Notes under the pieces: model-generated | The model's input: only the letters and a program-made list of their open reading frames with translations | The model's database searches: none | What the model was told of the DNA's origin: nothing | Made by a program: the position numbers and the translations under genes | From: Byssothecium circinans | Taxonomy: Eukaryota; Ascomycota; Dothideomycetes; Pleosporales; Massarinaceae | Assembly: GCA_010015675.1 (NCBI GenBank) | Contig: ML976988.1 | Location: forward strand, 1-32,851 | Length of the DNA: 32,851 nucleotides | Reading direction: 5' to 3' | Part shown: positions 20,480 through 31,095 of the stretch, piece by piece | Layout of the letters: each line of letters starts with the position of its first letter | Numbering within the stretch: position 1 is the first letter of the stretch

Positions 20480-21894
20480 ATGGCAGCCTTCGGGAGGAGA
20501 GGTTGCTTGATCAAAGACTTGCAGGTCGACAAGTTCTGTGATCTTGTGGCCGAGGTAGTCAAGACATTCTACAGCCACGACACCATGGATATCTATGTGA
20601 CAGACTACACCGAGAACAAGGATCTCTTCCTGTACACAGACCCAGACGATCCCGACGTCACGGAGAATTTTGGGTACCCTACAGCCAAAAATTGGCGAGG
20701 TCCGTACGGCCAGATCACCATCATGGTACACCTGTGGGAACCTCATGCCTCCTTCACTCGTCTGAACATCAACGAAGGCGACATTGTCTTTCTGCAGAAT
20801 GTGCGCCCGAAGATGTCACAAGACGGAAAACTTGAAGCCGCTATCCACCAAGATAGGCAGTACCCAGAAAAGATCTGTGTCATGAAATGCCGAGATCCGC
20901 GTCAGCTTGCAGGCCTCCAACAGCGCAAGCTTGCTTGGGAGGAAGCCCAAAAGCATAAAAAGACCGGCGACGACCAAAACCTGCCGAAGAAGGCTTCTGC
21001 CAAAGCGTCTGCTAAGAGAAAGGAGAAGCGGGAGCAACAGCGGTTACAAAAAGAGCTGGACCAGAGAGAGCTCGAGGAGAAGGTGCAAGCGTCAATGCAG
21101 AAGCAGAAGCAGAAGGAAGATACGCGTGCTGGGCTTAACCTCCACGGTAAGCAAAACGCATGTCAGAGATATTTCTTGACACTTACATTCCCAGTCCGCG
21201 CCGGCTTCCCCGACATGAACCGGATATCCACAATACAAGAGATCGTTCGCAATCCCTACCGCCACACGACATCCGAAGAAGGCCTCCCTGTCAAACTCCC
21301 CTTCATCAACTGCAAGTACAAATCACACATGCGTGTTGTCGACATGTGGCCTGCCACCCTGTCCGATTTCGCACAGAGCAAGGGGGATCCCAAATTCAAC
21401 CCGAACGTCAGCGACAAGGATAGAAGAGACGGCAGTCACAGATACGAATGGAATTTCGCCCTCCTGGTCGAAGACGCGAAGTCTCCCGCAAAGTCTGCTG
21501 ATGAAAGGATAACGCTCACATTCGGCAACCTTCAAGCGCAGAATCTGCTGAAGATGGATGCTTGCAAGTGCGTACAACCCTAGTCCTTCACCCACAATGG
21601 GGTTTATAAGCACAATATGCTAACAAGCGCAGCCTCAAGCGGGACCGTACGAAGCTCAAGGAGCTCGAGGAAAAGCTCTTCATCCTCTGGGGCAACCTCT
21701 GGGAACGCAAAGTCGCACTTTGGGAAGAAGACCGCACCAAGTTACCACTACCATCGGACGACCCGCGGCTTCAACTACGGAACAAGCCCTTTGAATGCGT
21801 CATCGAGGAATATGGCGAGCCCGTGGGTCGAGGCGGTGAACCAGAGTACTGGATTAGGCGATTCAGCACTTTCAATACCACGATCATGGGATGA
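20480..21894 (+). CDS. POT1: Pot1-like telomeric single-strand DNA-binding protein, short form
   Basis: Exons 20480-21146, 21195-21567 and 21633-21894 give 433 aa. The N-terminal part matches the second OB fold of Pot1 (POT1PC type): CLIKDLQVDKFCDLVAEVVK, MDIYVTDYTENKDLFLY, YGQITIMVHLWEPHASF, EGDIVFLQNVRPKM and LEAAIHQDRQYPEKI. A long charged, Lys/Gln/Glu-rich coiled stretch follows (about residues 145-220). The C-terminal part contains WNFALLVEDAK and FECVIEEYG, like the Pot1 C-terminal OB/Tpp1-binding region. Pot1 caps the 3' telomeric overhang within shelterin. Oddity: usual Pot1 proteins have another OB fold before this one, yet only 395 bp separate this ATG from the importin alpha start, so there is no room for it nearby. 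Introns carry GTAAGC and GTGCGT donors; the second has a GCTAAC branch point. Confidence 0.8.
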
Positions 21895-22191
21895 TGGAGC
21901 CTTCACGCACTCGGTATTGCTATTGGATTTTCTAGGCGTCTATTGGATGAAAAAAGTGATACCCCAGTAATCTGAAAACCATCGTTTCGGGTTTTACGGC
22001 CGTCGAAGTCGACGGTTTACACGTTTTCGCCGCGTCCCCGGTCCCGTACGCCGTTCTATCTACGCCATTTCGCTATGTTATGCATGCCTTGAGATGCCAG
22101 AATACAATTCAATCCCGTAAACCCTGTCCTCGATTCTCATATCCCACTGCATTACGAGCTGGCGATCCCCACGCCCTCTTCCGAACCCTGC

Positions 22192-23127
22192 TCACTGCTT
22201 CCACTCCTCAAACCTCACCTCCTGCGCGCCGTCCGTGATCGTGAACCGATGCGTCGAAAACCGAATATGCTCATACAGCGTCCTCCCCGCTGCCCTCGCC
22301 TTCGCATGCCACGGTCCCAGCCCGCCTTTATGCGCGTCTTCTCGAGAGCGCCAGAAGCCTGTTCCCAGTCAGTCTAATCCGCTCCTATGCTTTCTTGCAC
22401 TTGTACAAAGATTGCATACAATTACGAGGGGCTTTGAGGGTTGATGGGTTAAAAAAGGATCTTGTGGAGACTTACATGTAGCCAGATTCTGACGGTCAGC
22501 ATCGCACTTCCCAAACCAATACTTCAACAACCCGCCACTCTCGCAAGCCTCTCTATGACTCTCAAAGTCGAGCTTGTAGAGGAGATCGTTGTCGATGTCT
22601 GCTTTGAGTTTGGAGCGGAAGATGACAACGTAGAAGGCATGCCCTATCCACTCATACCCCTCGGCCGCCGCCAGCTCTCGCACCAGCGGTAGAACCCCGG
22701 ACGCGAAGTTCAGGGACTGGATGTACGGAGCCGTTGCGTAGTCTTCCCGCGTAGGTTGTAGGATCGTGAGCGCCTTAGCGAGGATGAGGTTCGGTGTATC
22801 TAAATCGGAGAGGTCGAGGTAATGGCCAAGATTGTTGTAGGGGGAGGAGATGAGGAGGGTGGATAATTGGGATGGCTTTCCGAGCTTAGATTCATCCTTT
22901 TGACCTGCAAAAGAGGAGGCCCTAGAGACGTCGAGTTGGCCGGATGCTGCTGCATCGAAGCGTAAGGCGTCGAATTCTTGGGTGACAAGTGCCGGGTCTA
23001 GCACCGTTCCGCCTTTTGTTGAGAGATGTGAGAGGACCGGCCTGGTGAGTTTGTGCGGAAGTGGTGTGTGGTGAGCAGCATCGTCTACCTCGTGGGCAAG
23101 GATGGAGAGATCGGTTCCTGGGGCCAT
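22192..23127 (-). CDS. UPF0643-family protein (S. pombe PB2B2.08-like), function unknown
   Basis: Two exons, 23127-22476 and 22358-22192, give 272 aa. The frame extends upstream only to a TTG, while ATG 23127 sits in an ideal ACCATGG context. The 117-bp intron splits a Cys codon: the join reads DADRQNLATC-FWRSREDAHK, a well-conserved stretch in my memory of the family. Other family-like blocks are LLYKLDFESHREACESGGLL, KYWFGKC and the C-terminal AAGRTLYEHIRFSTHRFTIT. There is no signal peptide or membrane helix. No biochemical role is established that I know of. The gene is divergent from the Scc3 gene. The family name rests on recall and could be wrong; the reading frame and splice junction are solid. 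Confidence 0.7.
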
Positions 23128-24204
23128 GGTGTAGGGTACTTTGTAAGTACGTATCTTGCGGTCTCTAGAAGGTTCCCACAGACTTTTGAACCAGAACCAC
23201 AATCCCGCCTTGCAAAATCTATTGTCGAAATTTCAGAGCCGTCAAAGTACCACAAAACCTCTCGGCTAAATAGATAGTTCCTTCAAGGTGTAACTCAACG
23301 GAGTTGTGAATGCAATTGTGACTCTTGCCTTTATCCGAAGCCGTCGACGAGTTGTGAAGAGGACAAAGGAGCCAAAGACGTTCCAATGTGATGGCTTCTT
23401 TGAAGTGTTGAGGTATCACGTCCATGGTACATAAGAGTGACATTTTCGCGACAAGCACGCCTGATCACGCAATCTCCCAGCGCCCCAAGCACCTCATATT
23501 GCGTACTCTACACCGCTCACTGGTGTAAATGCAAGCTTGCACATGTGTGCCAACTGGTAACTACATTCCTCGCTAGTATTGCCCTACAGTAGCACTCACG
23601 GGGGATGCGCCGTGAGATCCAGCTTTTTGAGGATGGTGAATGGACTTCCTGTTTGGGACACGGGTCGGCTGTGATTGGTCAGGGGGAGAAGCGTGGTGAA
23701 CGTATTGTGAGGGAAAGTGAATTTTTGTATTCTAGGGTTTGTGTGCGGCTTTTTTACTTTCTCGTCAATTCTAGGGATTGCATCCAACGAAGCTGACCTT
23801 GGGGCAAGGGACATGTATGGGCACTAGGGTACTTTATGGTACCTTGGTATGATGTGAGGCTAGAGCACAACTTCTTTCGGCTTCGATTGGTCGATTATTG
23901 GGGTGAGCTGGCTGCTTGTCGTAACTTCTAGGCTGTATGGCAATCAGGCTCTTTTTTTGATATCCAAAAGTCACCCCTTAAACAGAGTGACAATGATGGT
24001 GTTGTCGACGGGTATAGTACTGGACGGCGGTTTGACACAGTCAGCAGAGAGTGGGGTCTTGGCGAACCAACGCACAGGCCGACATTCAACGCGTCGCACC
24101 TGCCCGCGCATCGCAAAACACGACCACTATTGTCATCGCCCACCCACCGCGCATCGAGCGTGTCCGCGCCTGTTTGTCCAGCTGTACCTTTCCGCACAAA
24201 CATA
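23128..24204. promoter_or_regulatory. Divergent intergenic region between UPF0643 and Scc3 genes
   Basis: The 1077 bp hold two 5' regions and perhaps more. Small open frames (for example 23605-23796) have ATG starts but no motif or protein-like composition. An ACGCGT word is described separately. Nothing else was recognised. Confidence 0.35.
24089..24094. promoter_or_regulatory. MCB-like ACGCGT word upstream of the Scc3 gene
   Basis: ACGCGT, the MluI cell-cycle box bound by MBF-type regulators of G1/S genes in fungi, lies 110 bp before the Scc3 ATG. Cohesin genes are S-phase-regulated in yeasts. A six-base word occurs by chance, including inside coding sequence of this window, so support is weak. 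Confidence 0.25.
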
Positions 24205-27200
24205 ATGAGCGCAGCTGTGCTATCTCCAGACGCCACCGACCTCACGTCCTCGGCGCCGCGGCGCAGGTCAGGACGCGTTGTCAAACGACCCGCAAAGTTC
24301 GCGCCAGAGTCAAGCCCAGCCGGCAGCACGAAACGAAAACGGGGCGCCGATAATGAGAGCGGGAGCGATGTCGACGAGGACGCGCCGTCGTCCGAAGACG
24401 AGCAGTCCCAGAGCAGCGAGGGCGAGCCCGACGAGGAAGAGTTGAAGGCCCGACGACAGGCAAAGAAGAGCCGCCCCGCCCAAAAGAAGCCCCAGCAGAA
24501 GAAGCCAAAGACAAATGGCGAAATAGTGAGCCTCGCGATGCGACCGGCGACGAGCAAAACGAAGAAGGCCTCAAAACCGCGGAAAGCGCCCGTTCGGAAG
24601 AGCGCAGTTGTTGATGAGGACGATGATGGATTATATGGTAAGTTTTCGCGTGCCAATCAAGTTTGTGCCAACTGCTAACTCTGCTACAGCCGAAATCTTC
24701 GCGCGCGGAAACCGGGTAGAGGACGTCGCAGCGCAATGGATAAGCAGATTCAACGAGCACGAGGCCAGGGCTGTGGCCGAGCTCGTCAATTTCGTCATTC
24801 GCGCGGCGGGTTGCCACATGAAGATCGATGAAGACGACATTGCCGACCCCGACAACTGCCCGAATCGGCTGGGTGAGATACAGGACGAATACCAGCAGGA
24901 GGACGTGTCTGAATACCCTCTGATCGCAAAGCGCGGCCACCTTGCCTTCCGAAACGCTATTCATGGCTTCGCTGTTGCTTTAGTCCAGACCATTGCCCGG
25001 TCCGACTTAATGTACCAAGAGAACCAGCTGATGGAGAACATCCAGGTGTGGATCTGCACCATGTCCTCTGCCACCAACCGTCCGTTCCGTCACACAGCTA
25101 CCGTGGTCGCGTTGGGCGTTACAACAGGTCTCGCGAGGGTGGCAAGTGATATCGCAGAGAATGCGGCGAAGAAGATCCGCCAGAAGGAGACCGAGGCGAA
25201 GAAGTCTCGCGCCAACAAATCGCGTCTTGCGACCATTGACCAAGAAGTCAACGAACTCAACGACAGGCTGGAACATGTCAGGGCGCTGATCACGGACTGG
25301 TTCAATACCGTCTATGTCCACAGATACCGCGACGTGGACCCGAAGGTCAGGGTCGAATGCTGTGAAGCGTTGGCTGAGTGGATCATGATACATCCAGACA
25401 AGTTCTTCGACGGCCATCACCTGCGTTATCTCGGCTGGGTGCTGTCAGACACCAACGAAGCAACTCGTGCTGAGGTGCTCAAGCAGCTCACAAAGCTGTA
25501 TCACGATAAGGATATGCTTGCGGGCCTCAAGACTTTCACAGAGCGATTCCGTCCTCGAATAATCGAAATCGCTACACGCGATGCGAACGTCAACAACCGT
25601 GCTAGCGCAGTCGAGCTTTTGGACGTTCTGCGGGAAGCCGGTTTCCTAGAACCAGATGATATTGATACCGTTGGAAAACTAATCTTCGACTCAGAAGCTA
25701 GGGTACGCAAAGCTGTCGTAGGCTTCTTCGCCGAGAACGTCAACGCTGCCTATGATCTTCTCATCGATGACATGGGTGGCCAGGAAGCTTTAGACGAGGC
25801 GCTAGCTCTGCCGGACGATGATGAAGAGTATCAGAATCCCCGATTGGAGTGGCTCAAGATGAAGTGTCTCGTTCAGCAACTACTCTCATACGACGAAGAC
25901 ACTGGCCTGCCTTCACAGTTAGAGCGCATTATTCCGTATGGTGGAGAGCTCGGTCTAGTCGCTGTTGGCATCGAGTCGCGTTTCTCCCTGGCTGCACAGG
26001 CGCTGTACGATGCGATACCGGAGGTCAGATCGTGGGAAGTCCTTGCAGGCTACCTGTTGTATGACCACTCTCAAACCAAGGAGAACGCAACTGGCGACGA
26101 TGCCGAATCGCTACTTCGGCAAAACTGTAAGCTTGAGGAGAACGAAGAAACAGCGCTGCTCGACATCATCAACTCAGCTGTCAGGCTTCGGCTACAGCGT
26201 CTCGCCGAGAGCCACAAGGACAAGAAGAAGACCAAAGCGCAGCGGGATATGGTCAAGGCAGAGCAAGAAGATACAGCGAAGAAGTTGACGGTTTTGATTC
26301 CGCAACTTCTGAAAAAGTTCGGCGCACTACCTGAAGCCGCGGCACTATGTCTTCGTCTCGAGCGAGAGCTCAATCTCGAAGTCTTCCAGGAATTGCGGCA
26401 GAACACTGCGCTGACTGCGTTAATCGACGACATTAACAAGCAGTTCCTCACTCATCACAACGAACGCGTCTTGACAGAAGCGATCGGTTCTATACTCCAT
26501 GCTCAAGGCAATGAAGAGCTTAAGGAGCTCGTTGGGCACAAAACTCAGGCGCTATGGGATGACTTGTCCGGCACTTTGGACGCCCTCCGCCGCGGGAGAG
26601 ACCTCCTAGTTCGCGGAAACATGGAACAAAACATACTCGCAGGTCTGTCCAACATTGTCTTGAAGATGGCAGAACTGGCAAAAGCTTCAGCTCCTACCAT
26701 ACTAGATCTTGTGCCAGCTCCAACCAAAGCACGAAGCAAGGCGCAGAGAAACTCCGTCCTGACGACGCCGCCCATCACCTCACTACTCGAGATTCTTGAT
26801 CGCGGAGTTCCAGGCGAGGACCTCGGCATGGAGGTAGATGAAGCAGAGGACGCCCTCGTGCGTCATGACATGTCGTTGATGCTCTTCTACTTCATGTGGA
26901 AGTGCAAGGATCTCCTAACTCATATCGAGGCTGGCACACGGATACCTGACGACGACCTCACAGCTATTGCTGAACGAAGAGATGCATGCATCACAGCCTT
27001 GATGAGGGTGATGGAAAGCAGAAAAGGCGCGGATGAGCTGAGAGTCGATGCTGCAAATTTGCTGCTCGATCTATACAACATGTTCCGCACGCTCAAGGCA
27101 ACGAAGGCTCGGAGCTCCAACAAAGGTGCAAGGAAATTCAACGGACGTACCGCGGATGATTCCAACGATGACTGGGAAGCCCTCTGCCAAGACATCGACT

Positions 27201-27814
27201 CCGCAACCATCAAACTCCTTCTCCAAACCCTGACAGCGCTTGAAACGAACCTCGGCAAGCGTCTACGAAAACGTCTTGAAGAGCCCGACGTCGACGAAGA
27301 TCCCATTGATCCCGACGACGAACCCGAGAGCAGCGATGACGAAGCCGAAGACGAGCAGGCACAGACGCAGAAACAGATCCGCACTCTACTCGCTGAAGAA
27401 CGTCTTTGCACTTACGGCAGTCGCCTCGTGCTAGGAGTCCAATCCGGCATATTGGCCGATGGCAATGCCATTCGTAAACGGCTGGAACGGAATAAAGGTA
27501 AGTTGACAGCAACGTGGAAGGAGGTTGTCAGCCATCTTGATGCGCAGAAACATGTAAAGGGGAAGGGTGGGAAGAAGGCTGCTCCTGTTGCAAAAGAAGC
27601 TGCGAAGCCAGCAAAGAGTAAGGAGATTGTAATTGAGGATGATAGCGAAGACGAGCTGGAGGAAGAGCAGGAGCAGGAAGAGCAGCACGATGAGATCGAG
27701 GATGAGGAGATGGCGGATGCCGATGCCGAGGAACGGGTTAATGGCGATGCGGTCGAGGCCGAGGAGAACGGGGCGGAAGAGGAGCCGGAGCGTGAGAGCG
27801 TGCTGGGTGATTGA
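24205..27814 (+). CDS. SCC3: Cohesin subunit Scc3/STAG (stromalin)
   Basis: Two exons, 24205-24637 and 24690-27814, give 1185 aa; the 52-bp intron has a GTAAGT donor and GCTAAC branch point and splits an Ala codon. The first 140 residues are disordered and mixed acidic/basic, with AT-hook-like RSGRVVKRP. The STAG region follows (ARGNRVEDVAAQWISRFNEH; YQENQLMENIQVWICTMSSA), then the stromalin conservative domain (LITDWFNTVYVHRYRDVDPK; ALAEWIMIHPDKFFDGHHLR). The rest is helical HEAT-type repeat, and the end is strongly acidic and Lys/Ala/Glu-rich. Scc3 binds the Scc1 kleisin and DNA and is needed for cohesin loading and sister-chromatid cohesion in the nucleus. The start is the first ATG in frame; the upstream extension begins only with TTG. 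Size agrees with yeast Irr1/Scc3 (1150 aa). Confidence 0.95.
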
Positions 27815-28753
27815 GCACTTCACGTGTGGTCGAGCTTTCATGTGCATTTTAGCCTCGGTCTTCTCTATTTTGTTGCGACTTTTAGTCTGCCCTCACTTCG
27901 TGCTTCGTGCGCATATTTCGCTGCGGGTGACCATGATGGCGAGTGGGCGCGATGGATGGGGCATATGTCTCTATTGGCGAGATGTGTTTACGGTTATTGT
28001 ATGCATGGCGGTTCGTGGTATAGGGATCTGAGATGCGCGTGGAGAGGGCGCATTGGTTGGATCGACGCGACTCCGTGCATGGATGGAGGGAGGGAGGGAG
28101 GCTTCTTTCACATTGTAGGTCTTTCGAGATGGTGCGGTGGTAGGTGGAGGTGTGTGTGTAATGAATGATCCTTTCAACGTAGTGCTGGTGCTTTCTGTCT
28201 GGCTGCTCCTTTATTGTGCTGTACGTGTGTTGTTGGACAGGTAAGGGGATGTGGGGATGCGAGTTGTGAAGGCATGATAGTTGGGGCAAAAGTAGAAGTG
28301 GGTTGGTTATAGTGTCGCTGTGAAAGTCACATATGGCGTGGTTTGGAGGGGATCAAAAGTCTGTGTCGAGGTCGAATGTGTCTTAGCATTCAGAAGGTCC
28401 AGATTGTTGGAGAAATATAAATGCGGCCCAGCGATATTGAGTAACGAAGCCGTGCACAGCTCGAGGATCAATTCTATTCATACATTCGAGTATCAGGATA
28501 TTAGCAACGCCTATCCATGAATCAGGACCTCGTAAAAGCGCTGCAATGTTCTAATTCTGCACAAATTTCGTAGATATGGAGGAGATTGGGATTGGGGTTG
28601 GGTAGAAGGGTATCTGTATCTGTATGTCAACCCAATCACAATAGTCCGGACGGACCACAACCCCAAGAAAACGCAAAATAACGCCACCTCGCTGAGATGC
28701 ACCACAACAAAGACTTAAAAACAGAAATGGCACACAGTATACAAAAATCCTCC
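27815..28753. other. Intergenic region between convergent gene ends
   Basis: Scc3 and the EF-hand gene end towards each other across these 939 bp. The only local structure seen is a (GGGA)n run at about 28085-28101. Open frames on both strands have no motif. Confidence 0.4.
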
Positions 28754-29514
28754 TCACCCAAAACTCAACCCAGCCCTTTTCATCACGCTCTCGAACTCCT
28801 CAATCCCCACCCCACCAACATCCCTCCCCTTCCCCTTCCCCTTCACACCCATATTAGCCTCCAATATCATATCCTTAAGCACAGAGTCTGGAACATCTTC
28901 CCTCAGCTCCTTCGCCACTCTCCGCAGATGTGCCAGTGTTATAGGTCCTGCGCCGCCGTGGGTGAAGAGATGGTATGCCGCTTGCACTTCCTGTGCATTA
29001 CTTTCCCTATACTCGTCGTCGTCCTCATCTTCGTCGTCTTCTTCATCCGACTCGTCGTCTTTAGAGTGTATGGCTATCGCCGCATATGAGAGGAAGGGAA
29101 TGAATTCCACGACGCCGGTGCGGAGGGGATCGATTGTGGAGAGGATTTCTGGGAGCTCGGATTTGTTGGGGGTGAGGTTTAGTGATCTTTTATCCGCAGC
29201 GTCAGCTTTCGTCCATACACGTATACCCCAAAGAGGTGAGGGAAAGTCTCAAAACCATACATTAAACATCGCCGTACATCGTCCCGTCGCAGCACTCCTT
29301 CTCTCGAGTCTGCATGGTCCGGATGCTGGATCGCAAAGAGCCCGAATGCTTCGCGGATTTCGGCTTCTTGGTCGGCGGTTATGCCGTTTTCTTTTGCGAG
29401 TTTTGAGGGGCGTTTTTGGGGGAGGGTGGTTCGTGCGCGGCCTCGTTTTGGTGGCTATTGAAATTGTCAATGTTCTGATATTGGAAGTTGAAAGGTGACT
29501 GCGAGACTCACCAT
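28754..29514 (-). CDS. EF-hand-like (calmodulin-fold) protein with degenerate loops and acidic linker
   Basis: Three exons, 29514-29512, 29454-29261 and 29186-28754, give 209 aa. The first exon is the ATG alone, spliced at GTGAGT to CAATAG|CCA, so the protein starts MPPKRGRARTTLPQKRPSKL. A calmodulin-like fold follows: helix AEIREAFGLFAIQ, then DDVRRCLISLNLTPNKSELP and EILSTIDPLRTGVVEFIPFL in the first half; AYHLFTHGGAGPITLAHLRR, ELREDVPDSVLKDMILEAN and GVGIEEFESVMKRAGLSFG in the second. The loops lack the regular Asp/Asn/Glu pattern, so calcium binding is doubtful. A run of 16 mostly acidic residues (DDESDEEDDEDEDDDE) links the halves. The basic N-terminus suggests nuclear location. The partner is unknown. 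Confidence 0.8.
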
Positions 29515-30203
29515 CCTGTTCACCGTTGCAGGGAGAGCAACGGCTCTTCGCGGGATCTTTTCCTTTGAGCGCGCTGTTCTTCGCGGTCGAGGCGTGAATG
29601 GTTCTCAATGACGCGCTTGGTCTGTGCCTGCCAAGTTGCGAGCTAGTGGTACTAGCGCGACGCGCTGCAAATAAAATCTGCGAGCTTCCTGACTTCTCGC
29701 TCCCTCACTCACTCACATCCAACCAACAACGACGACCCTCTCTCGAGTACCCATTTCCTTTCCTTTCCTTCCTTCCCCTCTCTCTTCTTCGTCTCTTTCC
29801 TTACTTTCTCTTCTTCATCCTTTTCCTTCTCTATCCTCCGCCCCACCAACGCCATCGGACACACGTGTCCTGCGCTCTTGAACCCCGCGTTCGAAGCGCT
29901 TGAGGAAGTACCATCTTATACCATTGGTCTGGCCCCGGTGCGTAGGGATGTGAAACCATTTGATTAGGGCCATTGAGTCTGAATCTTCAAAGTCGTCCCC
30001 ACGGGTGCGATCACTCGGTCGCGCCGGCAGGTAGACGCAGCCTTTGGCGGGTTTTTTATACACCATATTTTCGATATGGATGCAGAGTCTCGAGAAGCCC
30101 GGCGTCGCCATTGGTTCCGCTAACGCATTCATTCCCATCACAACCCCTGTCGATTTTGAATTTCAACAATTCCTTCTTTCAACAAAATGGCTCCCTCCGA
30201 CTA
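29515..30203. other. Gene-poor stretch with a pyrimidine-rich tract
   Basis: From about 29754 to 29850 the + strand is nearly all C and T, a feature common just upstream of fungal transcription starts. Yet no convincing + strand gene follows. The part next to 29515 must contain the EF-hand gene promoter. A frame from ATG 30080 (79 codons, running into repeat copy A) has no recognisable similarity. Confidence 0.4.
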
Positions 30204-30360
30204 GACCTTTGCAGCAGGGGCAACCCCACGCCTGGGATGTTTGGGACTCAAACTCTCATTTTTTTCATGGTGAAAAGAAGCCAACAGATATTGGGCTGCG
30301 TGGCGCCGCGCAGTCCTGATAGGCCAGAAGGTCCATGGCATTCTTGCTCAAAGGCACCCA
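30204..30360. repeat. Local repeat, copy A
   Basis: Begins GACCTTTGCAGCAGGGGCAA and contains the core at 30272-30360, starting GAAAAGAAGCCAACAGATAT and ending CAAAGGCACCCA. The core matches copies B (30577-30661) and C (30902-30986) in the same order and orientation with scattered substitutions. Confidence 0.65.
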
Positions 30361-30469
30361 CCGGGGGGGAGTCTGGTTTTGTCGGTGTATGCCTCACATC
30401 GAATGTCCACGGGATTTGCGAGGTCTCGTGGGGTATCGCGTTTCCCTCGCCCATCTTTCGACAATCATG

Positions 30470-30661
30470 GACTTCTGCTGTAAGGGGCAACCCTCGACAC
30501 CTTGGAGCTGCGGATTCAAGAGGCTGGTCCTCGTCGAGAGACGTAGCGCTGGCAATCTGAAGATCTGAACAATGTGGAAAAGAAGCCAACAGATATTGGA
30601 CTGCCTTGTGTGGTCCTTATAGGTCGAAAGATCCCTGGCATTTCTTACTCGGAAGCACCCA
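30470..30661. repeat. Local repeat, copy B
   Basis: Begins GACTTCTGCTGTAAGGGGCA, matching the start of copies A and C, and carries the core at 30577-30661. The first 23 or so core bases differ from copy A by one base. The core continues with GGTCC, ATAGG, CCTGGCAT and GAAGCACCCA. Confidence 0.65.
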
Positions 30662-30700
30662 ATCGATTGGGAAAGATCGGATTTCAGAATACAAGACGAA

Positions 30701-30816
30701 CATCATGAATTTGATGAAGGCCGTCATCATGAAGTTGATGCGCAGACGAACATCATGAATTTGATGCAGAAGAACCATGATGAATTTGATGAGAAGGAAC
30801 CATCATGAATTTGATG
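30701..30816. repeat. 25-bp minisatellite, five copies
   Basis: CATCATGAATTTGATG or a one-base variant starts at 30701, 30725, 30751, 30776 and 30801, giving a period of 24-26 bp. The core is itself partly palindromic (CATCA...TGATG). It lies between repeat copies B and C and explains the longer spacing there. No frame through it is open across the array with sensible composition on the + strand. Confidence 0.8.
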
Positions 30817-30847
30817 GGGAAGATTTTGGCGCGGATCTTGCGCTGCG

Positions 30848-30986
30848 GACCTTTGCAGTAGGGATACACTCCCTGATACCGCTGCTTGAACAAGCTCTGG
30901 TGAATAAAAGCCAACAGACATCAAGCTGCCTTGTGCAGTTCTGATGGGCCAAAAAGGTCCAAGGCATATTTTACCCAAAGGCACCC
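30848..30986. repeat. Local repeat, copy C
   Basis: Begins GACCTTTGCAGTAGGGATAC and carries the core at 30902-30986 (AAAAGCCAACAGACAT ... CCAAAGGCACCCG). It is the most diverged from A in the core's first third but shares the order of all blocks. Confidence 0.6.
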
Positions 30987-31095
30987 GCACGCGCACGATC
31001 CTGCCGGCCTCTGCCACAACCGCTCAGTATGCATCAGCCGTTGCGCTAGAATGATACCGTTGGTTGCAGTGGAGATCCGGAGAGTGGAAAGATGA

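Noticed and set aside
30080..30319. 79-codon + strand ORF beginning MQSLEKPGVAIGSANAFIPI
   Set aside because: It runs through repeat copy A with no similarity I can name; the first half is protein-like but too little to call.
30701..30816. CRISPR-like array
   Set aside because: The 16-bp core with 8-10 bp between copies is a minisatellite; spacers are far too short and similar, and the genome is eukaryotic.
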